This document shows positions 10,215 through 19,192 of a DNA stretch of 43,226 nt, one piece after another. How positions within the stretch are numbered: the stretch's first letter is position 1; each line of letters begins with the position of its first letter. Origin of the DNA: Cerasibacillus quisquiliarum (lineage in GTDB: Bacteria > Bacillota > Bacilli > Bacillales > Amphibacillaceae). The notes under the pieces are model-generated. The model was not told where the DNA came from. It saw only the letters and a program-made list of their open reading frames with translations, and ran no database searches. The stretch is taken from positions 1 to 43,226 of the forward strand of contig NZ_JACHHA010000016.1 of assembly GCF_014202495.1 (NCBI RefSeq), written 5' to 3'. The position numbers were made by a program, and so were the translations under genes.

Positions 10215-10243
10215 TTGAGTTTTTTATAGGCATATCGTATGAT
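10215..10243 (+). promoter_or_regulatory. SigA-type promoter of ccpA
   Basis: TTGAGT (10215-10220), a 17-nt spacer and TATGAT (10238-10243), about 85 nt before ccpA. No good cre match is visible next to it. Confidence 0.6.
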
Positions 10244-10327
10244 AAAAATAAAACATGTGAACGCGATGCATGGAGTTAATCAAAAAGTGGCATAAATATT
10301 AATGAAAATGAATATGGAGGAATTATT

Positions 10328-11323
10328 ATGACAGTTACAATATATGATGTTGCAAGAGAAGCAAATGTATCAATGGCTACGGTATCCAGGGTTGTAAATG
10401 GAAACCCTAACGTCAAACCATCGACAAGAACAAAGGTTCTGGAGACGATTGAGCGTTTAGGTTATCGACCGAATGCTGTTGCGCGTGGTTTAGCTAGTAA
10501 GAAAACAACAACAGTTGGAGCGATTATACCTGATGTTTCAAATATTTTCTTCTCCGAGTTAGCACGTGGAATTGAAGATATCGCAACGATGTATAAATAT
10601 AACATAATACTAAACAATTCAGATCAAAATAGAGAACGAGAATTACAATTAATTGATACGATGTACGAAAAACAAGTCGATGGCATTCTCTTTATGAGTG
10701 ATAATATTTCAAAAGAACATATTGAACAGTTTAAAGGTGAATCTGTCCCTGTTGTTTTAGCTGCTACGTATGATGAGAAGAATCGAGTTCCTTCCGTTAA
10801 TATTAATTATGAAGCAGCAGGCTATGAAGCTACAAAATATTTAATCGATCAAGGAAATGAACGCATTGCTTTTATTTCTGGAGATAAGGAAGCTGTTATT
10901 AATCAATTGAAATATCAAGGGTATATTCGGGCGTTGAAAGAATCTTTTCTTCCAATTAATGATGATTATATCCTTAATAACCAATATACTCATGATGATG
11001 CAGTTCAATCGATTCAGCAATTATTAGAGATGACAGACAAGCCAACGGCAGTATTTACAACATCAGATGAGTTGGCATTAGGTGCGATTCATGGTACACA
11101 AGACAAAGGATATAAAGTACCAGAAGACCTTGAAGTGTTTGGGTTTAACAATACTCGTTTAGCAACAATGGTACGTCCGGCCCTAACAACAATTGACCAA
11201 CCAACATATGACATTGGTGCTGTAGCGATGCGGTTACTTACTAAATTAATGAATAAGGAAGAAGTAGAAGAGTCAAATGTCATTTTACCTCATCGAATTG
11301 TAGAAAGAAACTCAACAAAATAA
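10328..11323 (+). CDS. ccpA: Catabolite control protein A (LacI/GalR family)
   Basis: Global transcription factor of carbon catabolite control; with HPr-Ser46-P it binds cre sites. Residues 4-55 are the LacI headpiece, with the helix-turn-helix [20 protein letters not shown] and hinge helix [12 protein letters not shown]. Residues 60-331 are the periplasmic-binding-like core, with [22 protein letters not shown] near its start, where CcpA contacts HPr. The 331-residue length and the aroA-ccpA-motPS context are as in B. subtilis. GGAGG lies 8 nt before ATG. A likely target, the acuA cre site, lies 4 kb downstream. Confidence 0.96.
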   Translation: MTVTIYDVAREANVSMATVSRVVNGNPNVKPSTRTKVLETIERLGYRPNAVARGLASKKTTTVGAIIPDVSNIFFSELARGIEDIATMYKYNIILNNSDQNRERELQLIDTMYEKQVDGILFMSDNISKEHIEQFKGESVPVVLAATYDEKNRVPSVNINYEAAGYEATKYLIDQGNERIAFISGDKEAVINQLKYQGYIRALKESFLPINDDYILNNQYTHDDAVQSIQQLLEMTDKPTAVFTTSDELALGAIHGTQDKGYKVPEDLEVFGFNNTRLATMVRPALTTIDQPTYDIGAVAMRLLTKLMNKEEVEESNVILPHRIVERNSTK

Positions 11324-11438
11324 AATAAATGCCGATAATAAATATAGCAATGCCCTGATATGAATCGTTGTATGTCGTACATGAATATATACTAACGATT
11401 TATTTCATTGATTACCAAGAAAGTTAGGGAGAGAGAGT

Positions 11439-12263
11439 ATGAGAAAACGTGATTTATTAACTCCTATCGGTATTACATTAGGTTTTGTGATGCTCTTTTT
11501 AGCTATTGCAACAAGAGGTGGCGAAAATGCTGCAACATTTGTAGACGTTTCTTCTATTTTTATCGTTATTGGTGGGTTATTAGCATCATTATTAATTACC
11601 TTCAATAAAGAACAAATTAAAGTGACGGGTAAAGTCATTCGTGAAGCGTTCCATCAAAATGATCAGCGTTTACCAGAACTTATTGATTTATTTGTACAAT
11701 TATCAGAACGTGCAAGAAGAGAAGGTATTCTTGCATTAGAGAATGAACTAGATGATGTTGAAGACCCGTTTATTCGTAAAGGAATCCATTTAGCAGTTGA
11801 TGGTATCGAGCCAGAAGTCATCAATGATATTATGAATGCTGAAATTACCGCAATGGAAGAAAGACAATACCGTGGTCGCCAAATAATTGAAAAAAGTGCT
11901 GAATATGCGCCAGCTTGGGGAATGATTGGTACGTTAGTTGGTCTCGTTCTCATGTTAACAACATTAGAGGACCCAGAATCATTAGGACCAAGTATGGCTG
12001 TTGCTTTATTAACGACTTTATATGGAACTGTATTAGCGAATCTTGTTTTTATTCCGATGGCTAGTAAGCTCGAAAGTAAAACAGACGAAGATGTTTTTTT
12101 AAAGCAAATTATTATAGAAGGTGTTATTGGTGTTCAATCAGGCCAAAACCCACGTATTTTAGAAGAAAAGCTAAGTGCTTTCTTATCAGAGGAAGAAATA
12201 AAGAGGAGAGAATACATGAATTTAGATAGATCGGTAGTGGAGGAAACCGTCAATGAAGCCTAG
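11439..12263 (+). CDS. motP: Flagellar motor stator protein MotP (sodium-type MotA homologue)
   Basis: Stator subunit that with MotS forms a Na+-conducting channel driving flagellar rotation. MotA/ExbB family: four membrane helices (about 8-25, 33-52, 150-170, 183-203), with the large cytoplasmic loop between the second and third containing the charged residues that touch the rotor. AWGMIGTLVGLVLML is the typical third-helix sequence. The start has a GGGAGAGAG ribosome site. It follows ccpA by 115 nt, where only an imperfect AATCGTT/AACGATT hairpin is seen, so read-through from ccpA is possible as in B. subtilis. motP and motS overlap by 11 nt. Confidence 0.93.
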   Translation: MRKRDLLTPIGITLGFVMLFLAIATRGGENAATFVDVSSIFIVIGGLLASLLITFNKEQIKVTGKVIREAFHQNDQRLPELIDLFVQLSERARREGILALENELDDVEDPFIRKGIHLAVDGIEPEVINDIMNAEITAMEERQYRGRQIIEKSAEYAPAWGMIGTLVGLVLMLTTLEDPESLGPSMAVALLTTLYGTVLANLVFIPMASKLESKTDEDVFLKQIIIEGVIGVQSGQNPRILEEKLSAFLSEEEIKRREYMNLDRSVVEETVNEA

Positions 12264-13053
12264 AAAAAGGGTTAGACGACAGACTAAAAGAGGCGCACCA
12301 AAATGGATGGTAACATATTCTGATATGATTACACTTATTCTTGTATTTTTTATTCTTTTGTTTTCTATGTCACGTCTTGATTCGCTTAAATTCGAAGCCG
12401 TATCCGAATCATTTCGTAACCGGGCAGTTTTCGATTTTCTTTCATCTACGGTCCCAGCAGATTATTCTACTGTTGGGTTTGGAGAAGTGACAAATGAGAT
12501 TGAACCATCTGATCAAGGTCTACCTTCAAAAATAGATAAAGAAGAAAAGAAAGAACTTGAAAAAGTAAAAGAAAAACAGGACGCTCTCAATGCTTTAGTC
12601 GATGATATTGAAGGATATCTTGATGCAAATGATTTACATAATGTTATTACTGCTAACCGTACAGATCGTGGCGTCGTCTTAGTATTACAAGAACAAATTT
12701 TGTTTGATACAGGCGAAGCAGAAATACTTGAGTCAGGTAAACCGTTTCTAAATAAAGTCAGTTCATTATTAAAAAGAATTCCAAATCACGTCAAAGTAGA
12801 AGGGCATTCAGATAGTCGTCCGATATCTACTTATCGCTATCCATCAAATTGGGAACTATCAGGAGCACGTGCTAGTAGCGTTGTTCGTTACTTAATTGAG
12901 GAAAATGATTTTGATCCGTCGCGTTTTTCATTAGCAGGGTACGGAGACACTCGCCCAGTTGTCCCAAATACATCACCAGAAAATTGGGATAAAAACCGCC
13001 GTGTTGAAATTGTTATTTTGGATGAAGACGCAAATGAGGTTAATAATGAATAA
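12253..13053 (+). CDS. motS: Flagellar motor stator protein MotS (sodium-type MotB homologue)
   Basis: Partner of MotP that anchors the stator to peptidoglycan. A basic N-terminus is followed by a single membrane helix (about 22-42) carrying the ion-binding aspartate in WMVTYSDMITLIL. A charged K/E-rich linker (about 85-110) leads to an OmpA-like peptidoglycan-binding domain with VEGHSDSRPI, NWELSGARASSVVRYL and the NRRVEI end. The helix pattern fits the sodium-type subfamily. The gene overlaps motP by 11 nt, implying translational coupling. Confidence 0.93.
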   Translation: MKPRKRVRRQTKRGAPKWMVTYSDMITLILVFFILLFSMSRLDSLKFEAVSESFRNRAVFDFLSSTVPADYSTVGFGEVTNEIEPSDQGLPSKIDKEEKKELEKVKEKQDALNALVDDIEGYLDANDLHNVITANRTDRGVVLVLQEQILFDTGEAEILESGKPFLNKVSSLLKRIPNHVKVEGHSDSRPISTYRYPSNWELSGARASSVVRYLIEENDFDPSRFSLAGYGDTRPVVPNTSPENWDKNRRVEIVILDEDANEVNNE

Positions 13054-13057
13054 AAAT

Positions 13058-13097
13058 AGGATTGTCCCATCATTATTCATGGGACAATCCTTTCTTT
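13058..13097. terminator. Bidirectional terminator between motS and acuC
   Basis: AGGATTGTCCCAT (13058-13070) pairs with ATGGGACAATCCT (13079-13091), with T-runs to the right (and A-runs to the left). The acuC stop codon (13073-13075) lies in the loop, so one arm codes the last residues of AcuC. Confidence 0.88.
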
Positions 13098-14251
13098 TTG
13101 TATTTATTAATAAACGCTAAGGCATGATGTAACATTTGCTTATTTTTTTCAGTGATTTCATTTTTCCTTGGAATTGAGGGCATTAGTGACTCTGGATCAT
13201 GCCAATGCGTTGGTAATGGATGTGATGCCTTATGTTGCCATTTCTCAATCCATGAATCTGGTAATCTACCTCTAAATGGTTCATCATCGTGCATGATTTT
13301 CCAAATCTGTGCCCAAGCACGTGGTACAACACGCCATATATCATATCCGCCACCGCCAAGTGCAATCCAGCGTCCGTCACAGTATTCATGAGCTAGCTCG
13401 TGTGCTAATCGTGGAATTTCTTCATATATCTTCATACTAGCACATAGATGTGTAAGCGGATCATAAAAATGAGAATCTGCGCCATTCTGTGTAACAATCA
13501 CATCTGGTTTAAAAAATTCAACAACTTCTCTGAATGCGCTTTCATATATTTCAAGATATGAATCATCTTGAGTGAAAGCATCCAAAGGTATATTAAAACT
13601 GTAACCGTAACCTGATTTTATTCCACGTTCATTAACATAGCCAGTTCCAGGGAACAAATGTCGCCCAGTTTCATGAATAGATAATGTACATACATTCGGG
13701 TCATCATAAAAAGCCCACTGCACACCATCTCCATGGTGTGCATCTGTATCGATATATAACGTTTTTAAACCGTAATTCCTTTGAATATGTTTTATCGCTA
13801 CTGCTGCATCATTGTATACGCAAAAACCAGATGCTTTACGTTTAAACCCGTGATGGAGTCCACCACTTAGATTCAAAGCATGTTCTGACTTTTTCTCTAA
13901 AACAGAATCTACTGCTTCAAGTGTTCCACCAACAATTAAAGAAGCTGCTTCATGCATACCTAAGAATACAGGTGTATCTTCAGTTTCTAAGCCAAAGTCA
14001 ACTTTTTGGGGAGGAGAGAGTTCTTGTTCACTTGCACGTTTAACAGCATCAATGTATGTCGGATCATGAAAAAGGGCTAACTCTTTGTCAGTTGCATAAC
14101 GTGGAAGAATAATATGTGATTCTTCTAGGACATGCATCGCTTCTAATAACTCTTTTGTTAATTGAACTCTTATCTGATTAAATGGGTGTTCAGGATAAAA
14201 CTGATAGTCTAATAGTTTATCGGAATAGACAAAGCTGCATTTACAATTCAT
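13073..14251 (-). CDS. acuC: Acetoin utilization protein AcuC, class I-type deacetylase
   Basis: Zn-dependent deacetylase of the histone-deacetylase superfamily; in B. subtilis it removes the acetyl group that AcuA puts on acetyl-CoA synthetase. Catalytic motifs: LSGGLHHGFKRKASGFCVYND (paired histidines), the zinc site YIDTDAHHGDGV, and QNGADSHFYDPL, with LGGGGYDIW near the C-terminus. The start is placed at 14251, where ATG overlaps the acuB stop (TAATG) behind a GGGGG site; an upstream in-frame start at 14281 lies inside acuB and adds ten unlikely residues. Length 392 residues. Last gene of acuABC. Confidence 0.93.
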   Translation of the reverse strand: MNCKCSFVYSDKLLDYQFYPEHPFNQIRVQLTKELLEAMHVLEESHIILPRYATDKELALFHDPTYIDAVKRASEQELSPPQKVDFGLETEDTPVFLGMHEAASLIVGGTLEAVDSVLEKKSEHALNLSGGLHHGFKRKASGFCVYNDAAVAIKHIQRNYGLKTLYIDTDAHHGDGVQWAFYDDPNVCTLSIHETGRHLFPGTGYVNERGIKSGYGYSFNIPLDAFTQDDSYLEIYESAFREVVEFFKPDVIVTQNGADSHFYDPLTHLCASMKIYEEIPRLAHELAHEYCDGRWIALGGGGYDIWRVVPRAWAQIWKIMHDDEPFRGRLPDSWIEKWQHKASHPLPTHWHDPESLMPSIPRKNEITEKNKQMLHHALAFINKYKKKGLSHE

Positions 14252-14898
14252 TATTCTGCCCCCAATAACGGCTGTGGCCAAATAATTTCATAGCCAGCGA
14301 TTTTAAGATCATCAACGACAGGTTGCGGGTGGATTGTTTGTGCACGGATGACAAGAATTTTATAATCATCCTCCTTTTGATGTGGATAGATTAGGATAGA
14401 AACAATATTAATTTTCCTCCTCCCGAAAATTGAAAAAATTTCTGCTAGCTTTCCCGGCTCGTGTGGAACCTTTATTTCTATATGTGAACTCTGCATATGG
14501 GTGCCTGTTAGTTGAATCAGTGTGTAGAGCATATCTTTTTCGGTTACAATTCCAACTAGTTCACCTTCACTAACAACTGGTAAACAGCCAAATGCTTCGT
14601 CATAAAATATTTTGGCAATATCCTCAACAAAATCTAATGGATGAATGGTAACAACAGGATAACTCATAATTGTCTTAATCGGCTTATTTAATACATTTTG
14701 TTTAGCATGTTCATCTAAAATTGAAGGTGATGCATCTCTTACGTCACGGTCAGATACAATACCTATGACTTGCTTCGTTTCATCGATAATCGGTATATGT
14801 CTAATCCGTTTGTTATTTATTAGTTGTAATGCTTCACGAATCGTTGCAGTTGGTGGCAGTGTATAGACATTTTTCTTCATTATTTTTTCTACTAACAT
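14251..14898 (-). CDS. acuB: AcuB, paired CBS and ACT domain protein
   Basis: Regulatory protein of unknown mechanism in the acetoin/acetate operon. Two CBS modules occupy about residues 1-60 and 75-130 (IMKKNVYTLPPTATIREAL and IMSYPVVTIHPLDFVEDIA), the usual adenine-nucleotide-binding pair, followed by an ACT-like domain (about 138-205, starting IEIKVPHEPGKLAEIFSIF). GGAGGTG lies upstream of ATG 14898. The gene is 18 nt from acuA and overlaps acuC by one base. Confidence 0.92.
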   Translation of the reverse strand: MLVEKIMKKNVYTLPPTATIREALQLINNKRIRHIPIIDETKQVIGIVSDRDVRDASPSILDEHAKQNVLNKPIKTIMSYPVVTIHPLDFVEDIAKIFYDEAFGCLPVVSEGELVGIVTEKDMLYTLIQLTGTHMQSSHIEIKVPHEPGKLAEIFSIFGRRKINIVSILIYPHQKEDDYKILVIRAQTIHPQPVVDDLKIAGYEIIWPQPLLGAE

Positions 14899-14916
14899 TA
14901 AAAAGGCACCTCCATG

Positions 14917-15555
14917 TTATTGTTTCCTTCGATGCTTACTTAAAAATCGTAATGTATTAAATGTATCAATTGATGATTGCGGGACATTTTTTCCTATGCG
15001 AACCATAAGGCAATTAGCAGGATGAGATATAATCTCTGGATCATCTGTTGTCGATGGTTTAAGATCACCATAAGCCATCATTTTTTCCATAACTTTCCTA
15101 TATTGCCAGACATTTAATCCTGTTCCACGTAAATCCCAGTGCCAATAATATTCTGTTGAAATAATAATGTAATTCTCCATAAATTCATCCATCATAGAAA
15201 CTTCGAGTAAACTTGATGCGATCTTAAATTGGCGAAAACGCTCTGTCACTTCTACAGCACCTAATACTAGTAAATCAGGCATTTCGAATGTAGACCATCT
15301 TTCTAATGGATCAGGATGTAAATATGTGACATATCCAATAATTGTATGATTATGACGAGCTATAATGATTCTTCCTTCTGGGAAGTTAGCTATTTGTAAT
15401 AGCGCTTCAAATTGCTTTGGAGCTGGCCGAAAGGCAGTTAAACCTTCATCAAAATGATAGTTTTTTAATCTGTCAGATGGAACCGGTCCTTCAATGACGA
15501 CATTACCGTAAGATGTATCTTTTGTTATTGAATGATATGTTTTCTTATGTTCCAC
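14917..15555 (-). CDS. acuA: Acetyltransferase AcuA (GNAT), acetylates acetyl-CoA synthetase
   Basis: GNAT-family protein acetyltransferase; in B. subtilis AcuA acetylates the active-site lysine of AcsA and switches it off. The GNAT core is seen in IIARHNHTIIGYVTYLHPD, LGAVEVTERFRQFKIASSLL and the following helix. The 212-residue length is normal. The start codon is GTG (15553-15555). It heads acuA-acuB-acuC. In B. subtilis acsA lies next door in the opposite direction; here it is missing, so the enzyme this protein controls must be encoded elsewhere or be lost. Confidence 0.93.
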   Translation of the reverse strand: MEHKKTYHSITKDTSYGNVVIEGPVPSDRLKNYHFDEGLTAFRPAPKQFEALLQIANFPEGRIIIARHNHTIIGYVTYLHPDPLERWSTFEMPDLLVLGAVEVTERFRQFKIASSLLEVSMMDEFMENYIIISTEYYWHWDLRGTGLNVWQYRKVMEKMMAYGDLKPSTTDDPEIISHPANCLMVRIGKNVPQSSIDTFNTLRFLSKHRRKQ

Positions 15556-15570
15556 CCTAACACCCCCAGT

Positions 15571-15613
15571 CGATATCGTTTACATTTATTATATAAGATT
15601 CTTGTTATGTGAA
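15571..15613 (-). promoter_or_regulatory. acuABC promoter with a cre-like site
   Basis: On the minus strand, TATAAT (15588-15593) is followed downstream by ATGTAAACGATATCG (15571-15585), which fits the cre consensus WTGNAANCGNWNNCW at 14 of 15 positions. The -35 is poor (TCTTCA, 16-nt spacer). Placement at the start site suggests repression by CcpA. Confidence 0.65.
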
Positions 15614-16002
15614 GACAAGAAAATGTGAAGAACAGTAGACAAAATGATAAATATAATACAAAAATAATGTGAGATCACTTGAGTGATGAACACGGACTTA
15701 GCAAGGTAATATGATAGAAAAAATACGATAAAGTATAAATAAGCAAGCACATTTCCGAATTCTTGCAAATTCATCGAGCCATATATTCTGACTACCATGA
15801 TAAGAGCTATATAAATGATTTAACGGCTTTAGCTCTTTATGGAACATAGAGCAAAGCCGTTTTTATTATTTACACTGTCTATTTAATCACATTCAGTCTG
15901 ATTAAGTAGGTCCTAGCCCTATATAAATATGTTCAGAATATTTTGTTCAAGCTTATATCGATGTTAGACTTATATGCAAATTGACATAGATTGTTATGTT
16001 AA
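15614..16002. other. Gap where acsA would lie; holds a rightward terminator
   Basis: No credible gene. A hairpin at 15819-15862 (AACGGCTTTAGCTCT with AGAGCAAAGCCGTT then TTTTATT) has its T-run on the plus strand, though no plus-strand gene remains between the acuA promoter and this point. In B. subtilis acsA occupies exactly this position and direction. The structure resembles the one at 6213-6258. The rest is AT-rich without other signals. Confidence 0.5.
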
Positions 16003-18783
16003 TTAATCTTGTTGGTTATCTTGCTTATCTTTTCCAGCATTCTCATCTCTGTCTTCTTCTTTTGGTTGTTTAGGTTTTTCTTCTTTTGGTGGCTTAGGCT
16101 TTTCTTTTTCTTCATCTTTAGGTTTGGCTGGTTCAGATTTTTTCTTATCACCTTTTGATTCTTTTGATTTATTTTCTTTTTCTTCTTTATTTATTTTCTT
16201 TTTCTTATTTGGTTGCTGCTTTTCATTCTCTGTCTTTTTATTTGTTTTCTCGTTTTCATTTGATTGCTGATGTTCTTCATTCGTATTTTTACTCTCTGAC
16301 CGTTTCTTATCAGTGCTGTCATTGTGATCAGTAGATTTTTTATCACTGTCTGTTTCATTATTAAGATATTTACCTTTTGTAAGACCGATTCTCTCCCACA
16401 ACTCCCTATTACCTTTTCGTGGAAATAAAAGCGATAAGTCATCTAGGTGATCGTAATTCATCCGTTTTATCCATTGTGGGTTAAAGTAATACCCTTTTCC
16501 ATCTGATAATAAGCTATCATCAACTTTAGTAGGAACATATTTAACATTAAATAAATCACTTCTTGTTAGACCAGCTTTACTACATAATTTAGATGGTAGC
16601 ATACCAGAAATAGCACAAATACTACGATGTGTAATGCCTTCAGGCTGTTTCATTCGTTCTTTAGGTGCCATGAGTTCTGGATTAATTTTTGTTGCTTCAT
16701 TCACAAGTGCTGTCCAAAAACGAATATTACGTTGACTATAACTATAACAGCTTGGGCAATTATTGAGAGATTTTCGTGATTTATAACCGAGCCATGTTCC
16801 CATTGTCACATTTGGATTTGTTCCAACGAACCATGCGTCCATATAGTCGTTTGTTGTTCCTGTCTTACCTGCCCAATCAACACCAGGCTGATGAAGTAAT
16901 GACGGAATAGCGGCAGCGGTTCCTGAACGAACGACATCACGCATCATATCGTATGTTAAGTAAGCTGTTTGTGGTGAAAATACTTTAACAGGATCGACTT
17001 TATGTTCATATATGACTTTACCGTCTTTTGTTGTTATTTTTTCTATAATATATGATTTTTTATATTGACCTTGGTTACTAAATGTTGTAAATGCACTTGT
17101 GTTTTCTTCGACAGTCGCTCCATTAGTCAATCCACCAAGAACTATAGATTCTATGCTTTCATCCGCTTTTGAAATTCTTGAAAAGCCCATTTTCTTTAAA
17201 TATTTTTCAACAGGATTTGTTGGTAATATCTTTTGATATACTTGAACAGCTGAAACGTTATAGGAATGTGCTAATGCTTCACGAGCTGAAACAAGTCCAT
17301 AATAAATATTACTGTAGTTTGACGGGTTATAACTTCCACGTAAAGGTATATCTGCAACTGGCGTTCCCGGTTGGATGACTCCTTGCTCAATTGCTGGTGC
17401 ATAACCTAATAACGGCTTCATTGTACTTCCATTTTGTCGTGGTACTTCTGTCGCATAGTTATATTCATCAATATCGAAGCCACGTCCTCCAACAAAGGCA
17501 ATCACTTTTCCAGTTACGTTTTCTATTAAAATTGCACCTGGTTGAACTGGGTCTACTCTTGATTCTGTTTTTCCACTTTCTTTGTTTTTCGCTTGGACTG
17601 TAACATCTGGTCCATAATGCGGGTAGTTTTTGGCAACTTTTTGAAAGGCATCATATATATCTTTATCAATTGTAGAATGAATTTTATAACCTTTCATTTT
17701 TAAGTCGCGTTCAGCTAATATCTTATATTTCTCTTTTAACTCTATATTTTCTTTTAAATCTTCTTCGCTATATCCATCTTCTTCAGCTAACAAAACTGTC
17801 AAAATATCGGTCGCTCTTTTTTGTACTTCTTTGATGACGTAAGGATACCGCTCACGCGAACGCTCTTTTGTCTTAATAAAGTCTTTCTTGATATCATATT
17901 TTAAAGCTTTTTTGTATTCTTTATCAGAAATATATCCTAAATCATGCATTCGCTTCAAAACAATTTTCATCCGATTTATGCCTGGTTTTAACCCTTTTTT
18001 ATCTTTTAATTCTCCACCTAAAGCATATGGAGTAAAAAGATAAGGGTTTTGTGGAATTCCTGCTAGGTATGCGGCTTGTGGAATATTTAATTTCTTCGCT
18101 GGGATTCCGAACACCCCTTGAGCAGCTGTTTCAATTCCAGCAATATTACGTCCAGAAGAATTTCTGCCGTAAGGAATAACATTTAAGTAAGCTTCTAAAA
18201 TCTGATCTTTTTCAAAAAAGTTTTCTAATCGCATTGCGAGCAGAATTTCCTTTGCTTTTCGCTCGAACGATACTTCATTCGTTAATAATTGATTCTTAAT
18301 TAACTGTTGCGTCAAGGTGCTGCCACCCGTTTTTGTTTCGAGATTTAATGCTTCTTGAACTATTGCTCGAATGATTGCTTTCGGTACAACGCCTTTATGT
18401 TCTTCAAAATACTCATCTTCCGTTGCAATAACGGCGTTAATTAAGTGTTCTGATATATTTTTTAATGCGATTTCTTCCCGATGAATGTCCGAACGAACAT
18501 CTCCCATATAAACATTATTGGCAAAATACATTTTTGATGTTTCTTCATAGTCATAGATTTCTTTTTTCATACTTTCATAGCTTCGAACAGGTTCATCTTT
18601 CACTAATGAAGCGAAGTAACCAGCACCAATCCCAATGCCGAAAAAAAGTCCAATAAATCCAATAATAATGAAAAACAATATAATATTCCAAATGACGTCA
18701 TATGTTATGCGAAAAGAGCGTTGGATTTTTCCATCACCCCACTTTGATTTTATCTTTTCGTGGAGACGTTGTTTTTTCTTCAC
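16003..18783 (-). CDS. Class A penicillin-binding protein (glycosyltransferase-transpeptidase)
   Basis: Bifunctional peptidoglycan synthase with a cytoplasmic basic N-terminus and one membrane helix (about 32-58). The GT51 domain (about 90-255) has catalytic Glu122 in ATEDEYFEEHKG, the GGSTLTQQL motif and RKAKEILLA. The transpeptidase domain (about 410-700) has the SxxK serine at 453 (STMK), SYN at 507-509 and KTGTT at 640-644. Residues ~810-926 are a low-complexity K/E/P/N tail. The start is GTG 18783 with GGAGG upstream; the overlapping ATG runs into TGA. In Bacillus it resembles the PBP1A/PBP4-like group; I give no symbol. It stands divergent from the tyrS T-box. Confidence 0.93.
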   Translation of the reverse strand: MKKKQRLHEKIKSKWGDGKIQRSFRITYDVIWNIILFFIIIGFIGLFFGIGIGAGYFASLVKDEPVRSYESMKKEIYDYEETSKMYFANNVYMGDVRSDIHREEIALKNISEHLINAVIATEDEYFEEHKGVVPKAIIRAIVQEALNLETKTGGSTLTQQLIKNQLLTNEVSFERKAKEILLAMRLENFFEKDQILEAYLNVIPYGRNSSGRNIAGIETAAQGVFGIPAKKLNIPQAAYLAGIPQNPYLFTPYALGGELKDKKGLKPGINRMKIVLKRMHDLGYISDKEYKKALKYDIKKDFIKTKERSRERYPYVIKEVQKRATDILTVLLAEEDGYSEEDLKENIELKEKYKILAERDLKMKGYKIHSTIDKDIYDAFQKVAKNYPHYGPDVTVQAKNKESGKTESRVDPVQPGAILIENVTGKVIAFVGGRGFDIDEYNYATEVPRQNGSTMKPLLGYAPAIEQGVIQPGTPVADIPLRGSYNPSNYSNIYYGLVSAREALAHSYNVSAVQVYQKILPTNPVEKYLKKMGFSRISKADESIESIVLGGLTNGATVEENTSAFTTFSNQGQYKKSYIIEKITTKDGKVIYEHKVDPVKVFSPQTAYLTYDMMRDVVRSGTAAAIPSLLHQPGVDWAGKTGTTNDYMDAWFVGTNPNVTMGTWLGYKSRKSLNNCPSCYSYSQRNIRFWTALVNEATKINPELMAPKERMKQPEGITHRSICAISGMLPSKLCSKAGLTRSDLFNVKYVPTKVDDSLLSDGKGYYFNPQWIKRMNYDHLDDLSLLFPRKGNRELWERIGLTKGKYLNNETDSDKKSTDHNDSTDKKRSESKNTNEEHQQSNENEKTNKKTENEKQQPNKKKKINKEEKENKSKESKGDKKKSEPAKPKDEEKEKPKPPKEEKPKQPKEEDRDENAGKDKQDNQQD

Positions 18784-18913
18784 ATTAAAAACCTCCTAAA
18801 AATTCAAGTTTAATTATAGCATAAGGACGTTATTTGGTATATCGTTTAGACGATTAATATTGCATTTTAACCAAGCATATGGTAAATATATTATATATCA
18901 TTATATAAATATT

Positions 18914-19160
18914 AAAAAGCTGTGAAGGAACCTAAGTAGCCAAGCAAATCCCTATTAAAGAGAGCTGACGGGTGGTGCAAGTCAGTATATATTTGCTAGC
19001 GAATTACACTCTGGAGCTTCTTCTTTGTTTGTATTTTTAGTGGGTAAAGAAGACGGTGAAATCATCGTTAACAAACCTAAGTGGTAAAGCTTTTGCTTTA
19101 CAACAAGGGTGGTACCGCGTATTCAACTCGTCCCTTTAATAAAGTGGAGGAGTTTTTTTA
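18914..19160 (+). promoter_or_regulatory. T-box leader of tyrS (tyrosine-responsive)
   Basis: Classic T-box riboswitch. The antiterminator bulge AGGGTGGTACCGCG lies at 19106-19119 and pairs with the NCCA end of uncharged tRNA. The specifier loop GAATTACACTCTGG has UAC (Tyr) at 19005-19007. The terminator is AACTCGTCCCTTT... with AAAGTGGAGGAGTT plus a T-run at 19124-19159. Uncharged tRNA-Tyr favours read-through into tyrS. Confidence 0.95.
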
Positions 19161-19192
19161 ATTTTAATAGACAATTAATGGAGAGTGAATAA

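Noticed and set aside
15589..15798. 69-residue minus-strand frame between acuA and the PBP gene
   Set aside because: Overlaps the acuA promoter/cre, has no ribosome site, and its hydrophobic AT-rich composition is expected by chance.
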